From NCBI GenBank assembly GCA_038851035.1, contig JAWCLH010000010.1, positions 1-45,262 of the forward strand: a stretch of DNA of 45,262 bases, given 5' to 3'. The DNA comes from Thermoplasmata archaeon. Its GTDB lineage: Archaea > Thermoplasmatota > DTKX01 > VGTL01. Under the pieces are notes generated by a model that did no database searches, was not told where the DNA came from, and saw only the letters and a program-made list of their open reading frames with translations. Within the stretch, counting starts at the first letter, position 1, and each line of letters opens with the position of its first letter. Below are positions 24,531 to 32,812 of the stretch, piece after piece. Both the position numbers and the translations under genes were made by a program.

Positions 24531-24854
24531 TCAGAAAAGGCCGTAGGCATGGGCGACCAGGAAGGCCGTGGCGACGCTCAGTCCCACCCCCGCGGCGGAC
24601 TTGTGGCAGCCGTAATAGATGGCCCAGAACACATTCAGGAGGACCATGACCGCAGCGAGGTAGACACCGTTCAGGGAGGTCCTTGTGATGACGGTGAGGT
24701 CAGGGCGGATTCCAAAGCGGGGGAGGACGATGTAGACGGTCAAAAGCGCTGCTGAGACGAGAATGAAGATGGCCAGAAGGACGTCGCAGGCCACGACGGC
24801 CGCCCTGCGCTTCCGCCTTCTGTGGCACCCGCACCTCGGGTTCTTCCTTATCAT
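24531..24854 (-). CDS. Small polytopic membrane protein, hypothetical
   Basis: A 107-residue protein with a basic, Cys-containing N-terminus (NPRCGCHRRRKRR) and three hydrophobic segments (about residues 20-45, 60-80 and 88-105). A Cys-His pair (YYGCHK) lies between the second and third helices. The ATG at 24854 is preferred over a TTG two codons earlier, since it lies 26 bases from a strong TATA-like tract (24873-24887), as in a leaderless gene. No family is recognised. It is transcribed upstream of and in line with the ribosomal block. Confidence 0.6.
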   Translation of the reverse strand: MIRKNPRCGCHRRRKRRAAVVACDVLLAIFILVSAALLTVYIVLPRFGIRPDLTVITRTSLNGVYLAAVMVLLNVFWAIYYGCHKSAAGVGLSVATAFLVAHAYGLF

Positions 24855-24872
24855 CCGCAACCAATAACCGTG

Positions 24873-24887
24873 GATTTTAAAATAAAG
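24873..24887 (-). promoter_or_regulatory. TATA box of the small membrane-protein gene
   Basis: The minus-strand tract ctttattttaaaatc is centred 26 bases before the ATG at 24854, the spacing expected for a leaderless archaeal transcript. Confidence 0.5.
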
Positions 24888-24899
24888 CTATTCCAGAGG

Positions 24900-25643
24900 C
24901 TACTTCGCAGGCTTCACATAAAAGGACCACTCTATTGAGAGCTCGTACGAGTTGCCGTTGTCGAGCCACTGGAGCAGGCCGATTCTGCGCGGGGTGTGGT
25001 TCCCGCAGTCCTTCGCAAAAATCGCGAACTGCCAGTCGCCAGTCCCATTGTCGCCGTTCAGTTTATGCTGGGTCACCGTGAATTCTAGTGTCACCGTTCC
25101 AGTGCCCCCGGCCGGGTCGTAGGCGTTCTTCCCGGAGGCGCTGCGGTTCTCGCCCCATGGTGTTGTGACCTTTATCCCTAGCTCGTCGGGCTTGTTCGTG
25201 TGGAGGGGGTACTGGTCGGGCTCGTCTCGCCAGGTCAGGGTGAACCTGACCTCGGCCAGATTCCTCTCGGTTATCTGGAGGGTCTCGGGGGCGGTCTGGC
25301 TGTTCTCTTCAACATTGCCGCTGGACGAGGCGGTTCCCTTCTGCAGCTCCCAGCCCTCGTAGCTCACGGGCCTCCCGCCCCCTCCTCCCCCGCCCTGCAC
25401 CGGAATCTGGCCCAGAGCGATGCTTGAGGCCTGATACGAGAACATTCCCGCAAGGGCGACGATAAAGACCACGAAGACCGCGACGCCTTGGACGTGGGTT
25501 ATAGTCGGTTTCCCGGGTAGGACGTCGAGCCGCTTGCTACCCTTCAGCCACTTCCTAAGCTCAACATAAACGTCCCGCGCCGCGGACATCGCGACGCGTG
25601 GCACGCCCCTCGCGATGCCGATAATGGAAGATGCTATGCTCAA
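24900..25643 (-). CDS. Single-pass membrane protein with external beta domain
   Basis: A 247-residue protein. The first 50 residues are basic and amphipathic, a membrane helix covers about residues 51-73 (VQGVAVFVVFIVALAGMFSY), a run of seven Gly follows (about 83-89), and the remaining 155 residues form an external beta-rich domain. That domain (VRFTLTWRDEPD...LGIKVTTPWGE, then GTVTLEFTV and WQFAIFAKDCG) resembles the beta-sandwich layout of proprotein-convertase P-type domains, but this is only a pattern impression. The start is a TTG with AGGAG directly upstream; an internal ATG at residue 19 is an alternative. The role is unknown, probably a cell-surface binding protein. Confidence 0.65.
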   Translation of the reverse strand: MSIASSIIGIARGVPRVAMSAARDVYVELRKWLKGSKRLDVLPGKPTITHVQGVAVFVVFIVALAGMFSYQASSIALGQIPVQGGGGGGGRPVSYEGWELQKGTASSSGNVEENSQTAPETLQITERNLAEVRFTLTWRDEPDQYPLHTNKPDELGIKVTTPWGENRSASGKNAYDPAGGTGTVTLEFTVTQHKLNGDNGTGDWQFAIFAKDCGNHTPRRIGLLQWLDNGNSYELSIEWSFYVKPAK

Positions 25644-25712
25644 CTCCTCTCAACCTCTCCTAAGGGAATACTACGAAGCCCTGACTTTTATTTATAGATA
25701 TTGGTCCGGGTC

Positions 25713-27515
25713 TCAGAAGTAGTACCATATCGTCCTGTAGTCCTCGATTTCCTCGCCGTCCCTGTAGAGCCTCATCAGGTAGTCGAAAATGGACACATCG
25801 GTGAACAGGTAGTCCTCCGAAGGAGCCAGGCGGGCCTCCCAAGGATAGAATCTGTATACCCTTCTCCCGTCGGGCAGGAGCATTATCGGCTCGTGGTCCT
25901 GCCAGGCGCGGAGGTAGGACTTGCCCAGTCGCGGGACATTGAACACGGGCTCGTCGGTCCTGATAACGCCCGGCAGGAGCCTTGCCTCCTCGGCAACCTC
26001 CTGCTCTATGCGCGCTAGCGGAACCCTGAAGTCCACGGTCTCGTCCTTGCCCTTGGTATTGAAGGTGTAGTAGGGCAGGACTCCACACAGCCTGAGCACC
26101 CTCCTCAGCTTCGCGGTCTCGAACCTGCGGCTGTTGTAGTAGGTGAAGACCTGCTGGTTGTGCACGGAGATTCCAAGCGCTCTGAGCCTCTTAATGGCCC
26201 CGAGGGCCTCGGGCGTGAGCTCCGAGGGATACTCGAAGTGGGTCACGATGCACACCTCCCTCTCCCCCCACTCGTGGTACCGCCTGAGGAGCTTCAGAAA
26301 GCCGCGGTCTATTCTGAAGGGCAGCGTGACCGGCGTTCTCGTTCCTATCCGAATTCTCTCGACGTGCTCGATTTCCGCGAGCTCCCCCAGCACCCACTCC
26401 AGTGCATTGTTGGGCAGGGCGAGCGGGTCGCCGCCCGTGACCAGGACCTCCTTTATCGCCTCATTGCCCCTTACCCATTCGAGAGCCCTCTTTACCTTCG
26501 CCCGGTCCAGCCTGGCCTCCCGCAGCTTCCTTATCTCCCAGTTCCTCTGGCAGTAGACGCATATCTGGGGGCAGGCGTCGAAGGGCTTGATTATCAGAAT
26601 CTGCGGATAGCGCCTGGTGACGCCCGGAATCGGAGTGGTCCATCTCTCCTTCATGAAGTCGAGGTCGTCACCGCTCTCGAGCATTCTCTTCAGGTTCCTG
26701 CAGTAGCGCTCTCCGGGCAGCACCTGGGCCCTGACCCCCCGGTCGAAATCGCGCCTCCCGGTCCTGTTGAAGAGCGAGAGATAATAGGGCGTGAGCTGGT
26801 AGGGCACGCCGAGTTCGTCCGCCAGCCTGAGCCCCTCCAGCTCGTCCTCCTCGAGCCTCACAATGGACGAGAGGGTCTCCCGGTCGTCAATGATGTGCCT
26901 GATGTGCCATCGGTAGCTCTCCCAGTCCTCCGGGTGAGCACCGAAATAATCGAGCACGGCCCTTTTTGTCTCCTCCCGGGCCCTCACCACCCCCGCGTCG
27001 AGGCCGCTCGGGTACCTAGCCATCCATCTGTCCATCATCGCCGAGTAACCGTCGAGCTCGGAGGAGCGAAGGGCCCCGCTCTGCCGCCTCTCACCTCCCG
27101 GTGACAGGTCCGCGGAGGCGATTCCCGAATGCCCGTGAATTCCCCTCAGCAGAAAGATCAGCTCCCAGAGAAAGCCCGCGCCCGCCTCCTCCCCCTTTCT
27201 CTCCCCCCTCGCTAGGGCGTGGAGAATCTGAAGGCACGAGGCCCCCGTGAGGCGCTCGTTCTCCGTTCTGATGAAGTTCTTTAGGACGCGGATGCACTGC
27301 TTCGCGTTGTTCTTCTCCGCGATGCTCATATCTTTGTAGTGCCTGTCAGAGTAGATATTGAAGTAGTGCCTCTCGAGCGAGTTGAGGTGGTCGAATATTC
27401 TGTCCCTGGCCTCGTGCAGGTCTCCGGAGCCAACAAGAATTCGGTGAACCTCAGGGTCCGCTGCCCAGAGCTCTTCGACGAGCTCGTCGTGCGTGAGCGC
27501 AAGAAGTTCCTTCAA
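25713..27515 (-). CDS. KamA-family radical SAM enzyme with long N-terminal extension
   Basis: A 600-residue enzyme. Residues about 290-600 match the lysine 2,3-aminomutase (KamA) family: the [4Fe-4S] cysteines are C315, C319 and C322 in ACPQICVYC, followed by EVLVTGGDPLALP (SAM-binding GGDP) and GTRTPVTLPFRI. NVPRLGKSYL near residue 560 is a candidate site for the PLP lysine. KamA enzymes move an amino group between carbons 2 and 3 of lysine or a related amino acid. Residues 1-290 are a largely helical extension absent from the usual 400-residue enzymes; part of it (about 210-290) matches the normal region ahead of the barrel. The beta-lysine acetyltransferase AblB is not adjacent, so osmolyte synthesis is not supported by context. 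Start is TTG. Confidence 0.85.
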   Translation of the reverse strand: MKELLALTHDELVEELWAADPEVHRILVGSGDLHEARDRIFDHLNSLERHYFNIYSDRHYKDMSIAEKNNAKQCIRVLKNFIRTENERLTGASCLQILHALARGERKGEEAGAGFLWELIFLLRGIHGHSGIASADLSPGGERRQSGALRSSELDGYSAMMDRWMARYPSGLDAGVVRAREETKRAVLDYFGAHPEDWESYRWHIRHIIDDRETLSSIVRLEEDELEGLRLADELGVPYQLTPYYLSLFNRTGRRDFDRGVRAQVLPGERYCRNLKRMLESGDDLDFMKERWTTPIPGVTRRYPQILIIKPFDACPQICVYCQRNWEIRKLREARLDRAKVKRALEWVRGNEAIKEVLVTGGDPLALPNNALEWVLGELAEIEHVERIRIGTRTPVTLPFRIDRGFLKLLRRYHEWGEREVCIVTHFEYPSELTPEALGAIKRLRALGISVHNQQVFTYYNSRRFETAKLRRVLRLCGVLPYYTFNTKGKDETVDFRVPLARIEQEVAEEARLLPGVIRTDEPVFNVPRLGKSYLRAWQDHEPIMLLPDGRRVYRFYPWEARLAPSEDYLFTDVSIFDYLMRLYRDGEEIEDYRTIWYYF

Positions 27516-27635
27516 AGAAACCCCCTGATGGCCGGATGGACCTGATTGCCGTCATCCCATATGTATTTTTTTGACCGGAGCGCGCGGGTGCCACCCCCCA
27601 GCCAGGAGCCACTCGGTGGCGCCGGGAGGACCCGC

Positions 27636-29858
27636 TCAGCTACCCCCGCGCTCTCCGGGACGCGCAATGGGGGCCTGAGGGGCATGGGGTGCGGGACGCC
27701 CCGGCGGCGCGGGCGCGCGGGCCGGAGGGGGCTGGGCGGCCGTCCCAGGCTGCTGTGGAGCGGGCGGTCTCTGGGGGCCGGGGCCCCCAGCCGTCTGAAT
27801 CGGCTGCACCGGTGGCGGGCTCCGGGGCGGCTGGCCCCAGTCGACCGGCTGGGCCGGCGCCGGTTCTCCGTAAATGGGCGGCTCCTGCCCGGAAATATAC
27901 GAGGGCTCCGGCGCCTCGGGCGGCGGGAGGGCCTGTAGCTCCGGGACCGCCGCTGGCGGGGTCGCCTGCGGGGCGGGTCCCGGGGGCGCGGGGGATGACC
28001 CCGCGGGTGCGGCCGGCGCCGCGGCCCTCCTCCTCTGCGTCAGCGGGACTCCCACGGTCGTTATTATCACAGTTACGATAATCACCACGAAGGCCAGCTC
28101 CTTGAAAACCACGCCATTCTCGACGCCGTACTGCAGGGGCATCATCGCGAGCACGGCCGCGGCGAGACCCCTCGGCATCAGGACCGTGAACAGGTCGCTC
28201 CTGTCGGAGAAGGTGCTGCGGAAGAGGGCGAGCTTAACTGCGGCATACCTGGCCGCCACAGCCACGCCGACGATGAGGAGCCCCCAGAGAACCGTCCAGA
28301 CGTCCTTGATCGAGATTATCATACCGATATAGACGAAAAAGAACGAGCGTATGAAGAACGATATCTCCGAGTGGAACTGCTTCATCGCCGTCGTCACCGT
28401 GGCGGCCTCCCTCATCTGCAGGAGACGGCCGATCGGCTCGCCGTTGGAGAGCACGAGGCCGAATATCAGCGTCGCCACGGGCCCGCTGCCCTGCGACCAC
28501 TCGGTGAGTGAATAGACGATGAAAACCGCCGCTATTGTGAGCATGAAGCCGTACTCGGCCTTCTCTATCTTCCTGAGCACCCAGACCCAGAGCACGCCGA
28601 GTATGCCGCCGATGAAGGCGCCTATCGTGAACGCGGACAGAACCGACCTCGCGATCTCGGACGGGCCCATCCCCGCCCCGGAGCTCGGGACGATTACCTG
28701 AATTATGGCGATGACCGCGACGACGCACAGCACGTCGGTCAGGGCCGACTCTATGCTCAGGTCGGTCTTGATCTCGTCGCTGACGTCGAGCTTCTGCACG
28801 AGGGGCAGGACGATGGCTCCGCTCGTTCCTCCTATGATTGCGCCCAAAAGGAGCCCGTAGGACCACCTCCCATCGAATAGGAAATGGCCAATGAAGATTC
28901 CGACCGTACCCATCGTGAAGAGGAAGCCGAGGAACCCCAGAGCCGCGGCCCGCGGGGCCTCGCCCACAACCTTCCTCAGCGGGAGGTTGAGGCCGCCGTC
29001 GAAGAGGAGAATCATGAGCGCAAGGCCGCCGAAGAAGAGGGCGAACCTGCTGAGCAACGCGACATCGACGAGCTGGAAGACGGGGCCAACTATGAGACCC
29101 AGTACGAGGAGGGAGAGGACGTCCGGTACTCCGTACTTCTTGAAAATGAAGTTCCCAACGAATCCGACCATTATGACGAGGCCTACGAAGATGAATATCA
29201 GGAGCACCAGGTCCTTGGAGAGGAGCCCGGCCTCGACTATTCTAACCTTCATTTGCGCCGGCGCGCTCTCGGCCCCCTCCATGTCCTTGACCCTGGCGCT
29301 GATGTTGTACTCGCCCGCTATGGAGTAGGTATGGAAAAGAATCGGGTTGTAGGTCCAGCCGGAGTCGATTCCGTCGCCGAAGTCCACGTAGTACAGGAGC
29401 GTGTCGCCCTCCGGGTCCGAGCTCCCCGTGAGGTCCACCCTGACCTCGGCCCCCCTGGGAAACTCCCTCGAGTCGATCGCGATGACCGCGGTGGGCGTGC
29501 GGTTGGGCGGGAGCACCGCCACAGTGCTCTCGGTCTCCTTGCTCACCCCGCCCTGATCGTCACGCACGCGCAGCTTGACCGTGTAGCTCCCGGGCCTCTC
29601 ATATGTGTACTGCACAGTGTGGGTGCCGACCCACCCCGTCGAGTTCCCGTCCCCGAAACTGAAATCGTACGCAACGACGGTCCCTTCCGGAGAATAGGAG
29701 AGCGCACCCCGGAATGTGAAAGCGCCTCCGACTCTCTGGGCCGCGGGGAGGACCTCGAGCACGGCCACGGGCTCCGAGAGAGCCGATGAGGCGGAGGGGA
29801 GGAGCGCTGCCAGAATAAACGCAACGAGTGCGAGAACGAGGGGGCGGGAGAGCCTCAT
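27636..29858 (-). CDS. PKD-domain/cation-proton antiporter fusion with Pro-rich tail
   Basis: A 740-residue protein. Parts in order: signal peptide (to about residue 26); two PKD domains (about 30-118, with YDFSFGDGNSTGW, and about 122-208, with YYVDFGDGIDSGW); a CPA-type antiporter of about twelve helices (about 216-630); and a Pro/Ala/Gln-rich cytoplasmic tail of about 105 residues. The antiporter has the family elements GVPDVLSLLVLGLIVGP and LFDGGLNL. At the ion site it reads ESALTD (residues 370-375), where CPA1 proteins usually have an Asn-Asp pair; the Asp is kept and the Asn is Thr. It should exchange Na+ or K+ for H+. The ATG at 29858 lies 27 bases from the TATA element (29881-29889); an ATG at 29873 is too close to it. 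Confidence 0.88.
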   Translation of the reverse strand: MRLSRPLVLALVAFILAALLPSASSALSEPVAVLEVLPAAQRVGGAFTFRGALSYSPEGTVVAYDFSFGDGNSTGWVGTHTVQYTYERPGSYTVKLRVRDDQGGVSKETESTVAVLPPNRTPTAVIAIDSREFPRGAEVRVDLTGSSDPEGDTLLYYVDFGDGIDSGWTYNPILFHTYSIAGEYNISARVKDMEGAESAPAQMKVRIVEAGLLSKDLVLLIFIFVGLVIMVGFVGNFIFKKYGVPDVLSLLVLGLIVGPVFQLVDVALLSRFALFFGGLALMILLFDGGLNLPLRKVVGEAPRAAALGFLGFLFTMGTVGIFIGHFLFDGRWSYGLLLGAIIGGTSGAIVLPLVQKLDVSDEIKTDLSIESALTDVLCVVAVIAIIQVIVPSSGAGMGPSEIARSVLSAFTIGAFIGGILGVLWVWVLRKIEKAEYGFMLTIAAVFIVYSLTEWSQGSGPVATLIFGLVLSNGEPIGRLLQMREAATVTTAMKQFHSEISFFIRSFFFVYIGMIISIKDVWTVLWGLLIVGVAVAARYAAVKLALFRSTFSDRSDLFTVLMPRGLAAAVLAMMPLQYGVENGVVFKELAFVVIIVTVIITTVGVPLTQRRRAAAPAAPAGSSPAPPGPAPQATPPAAVPELQALPPPEAPEPSYISGQEPPIYGEPAPAQPVDWGQPPRSPPPVQPIQTAGGPGPQRPPAPQQPGTAAQPPPARAPAPPGRPAPHAPQAPIARPGERGGS

Positions 29859-29880
29859 CCGCGAGGAATTCATCTGGCCC

Positions 29881-29889
29881 GTTAAATAG
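29881..29889 (-). promoter_or_regulatory. TATA box of the PKD-antiporter gene
   Basis: The minus-strand sequence ctatttaac is centred 27 bases before the ATG at 29858 and only 12 before the ATG at 29873, which decides the start. It lies in the divergent gap with the P-type ATPase gene at 29996. Confidence 0.5.
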
Positions 29890-29995
29890 CTTTTCCAGAG
29901 TTCCGGGGCCGCTATGGGTAGGCAACGCTAATAAGGGGGTTCGCCATTGCTCCCCGACCCCGGCGGCGAATTCACCGGGGCCGGGAGAGACGGCG

Positions 29996-32734
29996 ATGGA
30001 AACGCTCCTTGAGAAGCACTGGCACCACCTGCCCGCGCACGAGGTAATCACGCTGCTGGGCACGAGCCCCGACCGGGGGCTCGAGGATTCCGAGGCCCGG
30101 AGGAGGCTGGAGCGCTTCGGCCCCAACAAGCTCACGCCGAGAAAAAAGAAGAGCCCGGTGGTCCGCTTCCTGATGCAGTTCAAGAGCCCCCTGATATATA
30201 TTCTCCTCGTCGCGGGGGTGGTGACCGCGATCCTCCGCGAGTACGTCGACTCCGCTGTGATTCTCGCCGTCGTTCTGGTCAACGCCGTCGTCGGGTTCGT
30301 TCAGGAGGCGAAGGCGGAGCGCGCGATAGAGGCGCTGGCAAAGACGATAACGGCGGAGGCGACGGTCCTGCGCTCCTCCCGGCTCAGGCGCGTGCCAGCG
30401 ACCGAGCTGGTGCCGGGCGACATCGTAGTTCTGGAGAGCGGCGACCGCGTCCCCGCGGACCTCCGCCTGCTCCAGACGAGCGAGCTCCAGATCGCCGAGG
30501 CCGCCCTGACGGGCGAGTCCGTCCCGGTGCCCAAGTCAGCGGACTGCGCCCTCCGGCCCGATACGGTGCTCGCCGACCGCTGCAACATGGCCTACGCCTC
30601 GACGCTGGTGACCTCGGGCCGCGGGACCGGCGTGGTCGTCTCGACGGGCGACGACACCGAGGTCGGCCGGATATCGGAGCTCATAACGAGGGCCGTCAGC
30701 CTCGAGACCCCCCTCACGCGCAAGATCGCCCAGCTGAGCCGACTTCTATTGGTGCTTGTGCTGGGGCTCGCCATCGTCACCTTTGCCATCGGCACCCTCC
30801 GGGGGGAGCCTGTGATAGACATGCTGATGACCTCCATAGCTCTGGCTGTGGCTGTCATACCCGAGGGCCTGCCCGCAGCCGTTCTCATAACGCTGGCCAT
30901 AGGAGTCTCGCGCATGGCCCGGCGAAACGCGATCATCCGGAAGCTTCCGGCCGTCGAGACGCTCGGCAGCACCACAGTGATCTGCTCAGACAAGACCGGG
31001 ACGATGACTCAGAACCGGATGACGGTCCAGAGGGTCTGGACGGTGGCGGGGGAGTATGAGGTCACCGGTGCCGGGAATTCTTTCGAGGGGGAGTTCCGGA
31101 GGGCTGGGGGCCGGCCCGGCGGGGATGCCGTCAGGGAGGACGCGGCGCTCGCCGAGTGCCTGAGGGCCGGCGCGCTCTGCAACAGTTCCGGGCTGATCGA
31201 GCAGGGGGGTCGGCTCGAGGTCCGGGGGGACCCAACAGAGGGCGCCCTGCTCATAGCGGCCGGGAAGGCGGGCCTTGCGCCGGAGCGCCTCGCGAGGGAG
31301 ATGCCGAGGGTCGATGTCATTCCCTTCGAGCCGGAGCGGATGTACATGGCGACCCTCCACGGGCTCCCCCACGGGACGAGAGGGTACATGAAAGGGGCCG
31401 TGGAGGTCGTCCTCGAGCGCTGCTCGGGCGCGATGGGTCCGGACGGCAGGCCCGCGGCTCTCGACCCCAGGGCCGTGAGGGCCGTGGCGGAAGGGATGGC
31501 TGCGAGCGGCCTCCGCCTCCTCGCACTGGCGACGAAGGACTTTCCCGCCGGGCACACGAGGCTCCAGCCTGAGGACCTGCGGGGCTCATGGATCTTTCTG
31601 GGGCTACAGGCGATGATCGACCCGCCGAGGCCCGAGGCGATCAGGGCCGTGAGGGCGTGCAAGGAGGCCGGGATAGAGGTCAAGATGGTCACAGGCGACC
31701 ACGCGCTCACGGCGGCCGCAATCGCCCGCAGAATCGGCCTCGGGAGAGGGGACGGCGGTGAGCTGAGCGTGCTGAGCGGCAGAGAGCTGCAGGAGATGGG
31801 CAATGGCGAGCTCGCGGAACGGGCCGCGAAAACCGCGGTCTTCGCCAGGGTCAGCCCGGAGCAGAAGCTCAGGCTCGTGGAGACGCTGCAGTCCCGCGGC
31901 GAGGTGGTCGCCATGACGGGCGACGGCGTGAACGACGCCCCCGCGCTCAAGAGGGCCGACATCGGAATCGCGATGGGCCTGAGCGGAACGGACGTCGCCA
32001 AAGAGACCGCGGACATGGTGCTCCTGGACGACAACTTCGCCACCATAGAGGCGGCTGTGGAGGAGGGCAGGGGTGTCTTCGACAACCTCACGAAGTTCAT
32101 CGTCTGGACCCTCCCGACTAATGTGGGCGAGGGGCTCTTGATCATGGCGGCGGTGCTCGCGGCGCTCCAGCTGCCCGTGACACCCGCTCAGATACTCTGG
32201 ATAAACACGACCACGGCCATCGCCCTCGGCACCACGCTCGCGCTCGAGGCGAAGGAGCCGGACATAATGCGCAGGCCCCCGAGGCACCCCGCCGCGCCGA
32301 TAATAACTAGGGCCCTTCTGGCCAGAACGGCCCTTGTGGGCGGTCTCATGCTCGCCGGTGCCTACTGGCTCTTCTGGCACGAGCTCTCCGAGGGTGCGAG
32401 CGTCGCCGCGGCCCGCACCGTCGCCGTTAACGTGGTCGTGTTCACCGAGCTCTTCTACCTCTTCAACTGCCGCTCGCTCACCCACCCCATGACCCGCGTC
32501 GGCGTGCTCTCCAACCGCTGGACCTACATCGGGGTCGCGTCCATGGTCCTGCTCCAGCTCGCGATCACATACATTCCGGCGATGAACGCCGCGTTCGCCA
32601 CCGCGCCCGTCGGCGCCCTTTCGTGGGCAAGGGTGTTCGCGATCGGCCTCTCGGTCTTCATCATTATGGAAATCGTGAAGTGGGCGGAGAGGAGGCTGGC
32701 CGCTTGGCAGCCGGCACCCCCGCCGGCTCGCTGA
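29996..32734 (+). CDS. P-type cation ATPase with atypical ion site
   Basis: A 912-residue P2-type cation pump. An N-terminal cation ATPase domain (HWHHLPAHEVITLLGTS) is followed by the TGES actuator loop, the VIPEGLP fourth helix, the phosphorylated Asp (D332 in SDKTGTMT) and the hinge TGDGVNDAPALK. Of the SERCA calcium ligands it keeps the Glu of PEGLP and the fifth-helix Glu (TNVGEGLLI). The sixth-helix Asp is Ala: the motif reads ILWINTTTAIALG in place of NxxTD. It is therefore not a standard Ca2+ pump; Na+, K+, H+ or another cation is possible. The ATG at 29996 (weak GGGAG upstream) is chosen because the frame further upstream is Arg/Gly/Ser-rich and overlaps the divergent promoter. Confidence 0.92.
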   Translation: METLLEKHWHHLPAHEVITLLGTSPDRGLEDSEARRRLERFGPNKLTPRKKKSPVVRFLMQFKSPLIYILLVAGVVTAILREYVDSAVILAVVLVNAVVGFVQEAKAERAIEALAKTITAEATVLRSSRLRRVPATELVPGDIVVLESGDRVPADLRLLQTSELQIAEAALTGESVPVPKSADCALRPDTVLADRCNMAYASTLVTSGRGTGVVVSTGDDTEVGRISELITRAVSLETPLTRKIAQLSRLLLVLVLGLAIVTFAIGTLRGEPVIDMLMTSIALAVAVIPEGLPAAVLITLAIGVSRMARRNAIIRKLPAVETLGSTTVICSDKTGTMTQNRMTVQRVWTVAGEYEVTGAGNSFEGEFRRAGGRPGGDAVREDAALAECLRAGALCNSSGLIEQGGRLEVRGDPTEGALLIAAGKAGLAPERLAREMPRVDVIPFEPERMYMATLHGLPHGTRGYMKGAVEVVLERCSGAMGPDGRPAALDPRAVRAVAEGMAASGLRLLALATKDFPAGHTRLQPEDLRGSWIFLGLQAMIDPPRPEAIRAVRACKEAGIEVKMVTGDHALTAAAIARRIGLGRGDGGELSVLSGRELQEMGNGELAERAAKTAVFARVSPEQKLRLVETLQSRGEVVAMTGDGVNDAPALKRADIGIAMGLSGTDVAKETADMVLLDDNFATIEAAVEEGRGVFDNLTKFIVWTLPTNVGEGLLIMAAVLAALQLPVTPAQILWINTTTAIALGTTLALEAKEPDIMRRPPRHPAAPIITRALLARTALVGGLMLAGAYWLFWHELSEGASVAAARTVAVNVVVFTELFYLFNCRSLTHPMTRVGVLSNRWTYIGVASMVLLQLAITYIPAMNAAFATAPVGALSWARVFAIGLSVFIIMEIVKWAERRLAAWQPAPPPAR

Positions 32735-32772
32735 TGCGTTCCCCCGCCCCGGGGGCCAACCGCTCCGGCGAA

Positions 32773-32781
32773 ATATTATAT
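32773..32781 (+). promoter_or_regulatory. TATA box of the CPA2 antiporter gene
   Basis: The sequence atattatat lies in the 78-base gap after the P-type ATPase, centred 36 bases before the ATG at 32813 and 21 bases before the alternative GTG at 32798. Confidence 0.45.
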
Positions 32782-32812
32782 TGAATGTCGGCGATACGTG
32801 GGCCGGAGGCCG

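Noticed and set aside
29828-29995. Upstream extension of the first P-type ATPase frame
   Set aside because: It overlaps the start of the divergent antiporter gene and its promoter, and the residues are low-complexity.
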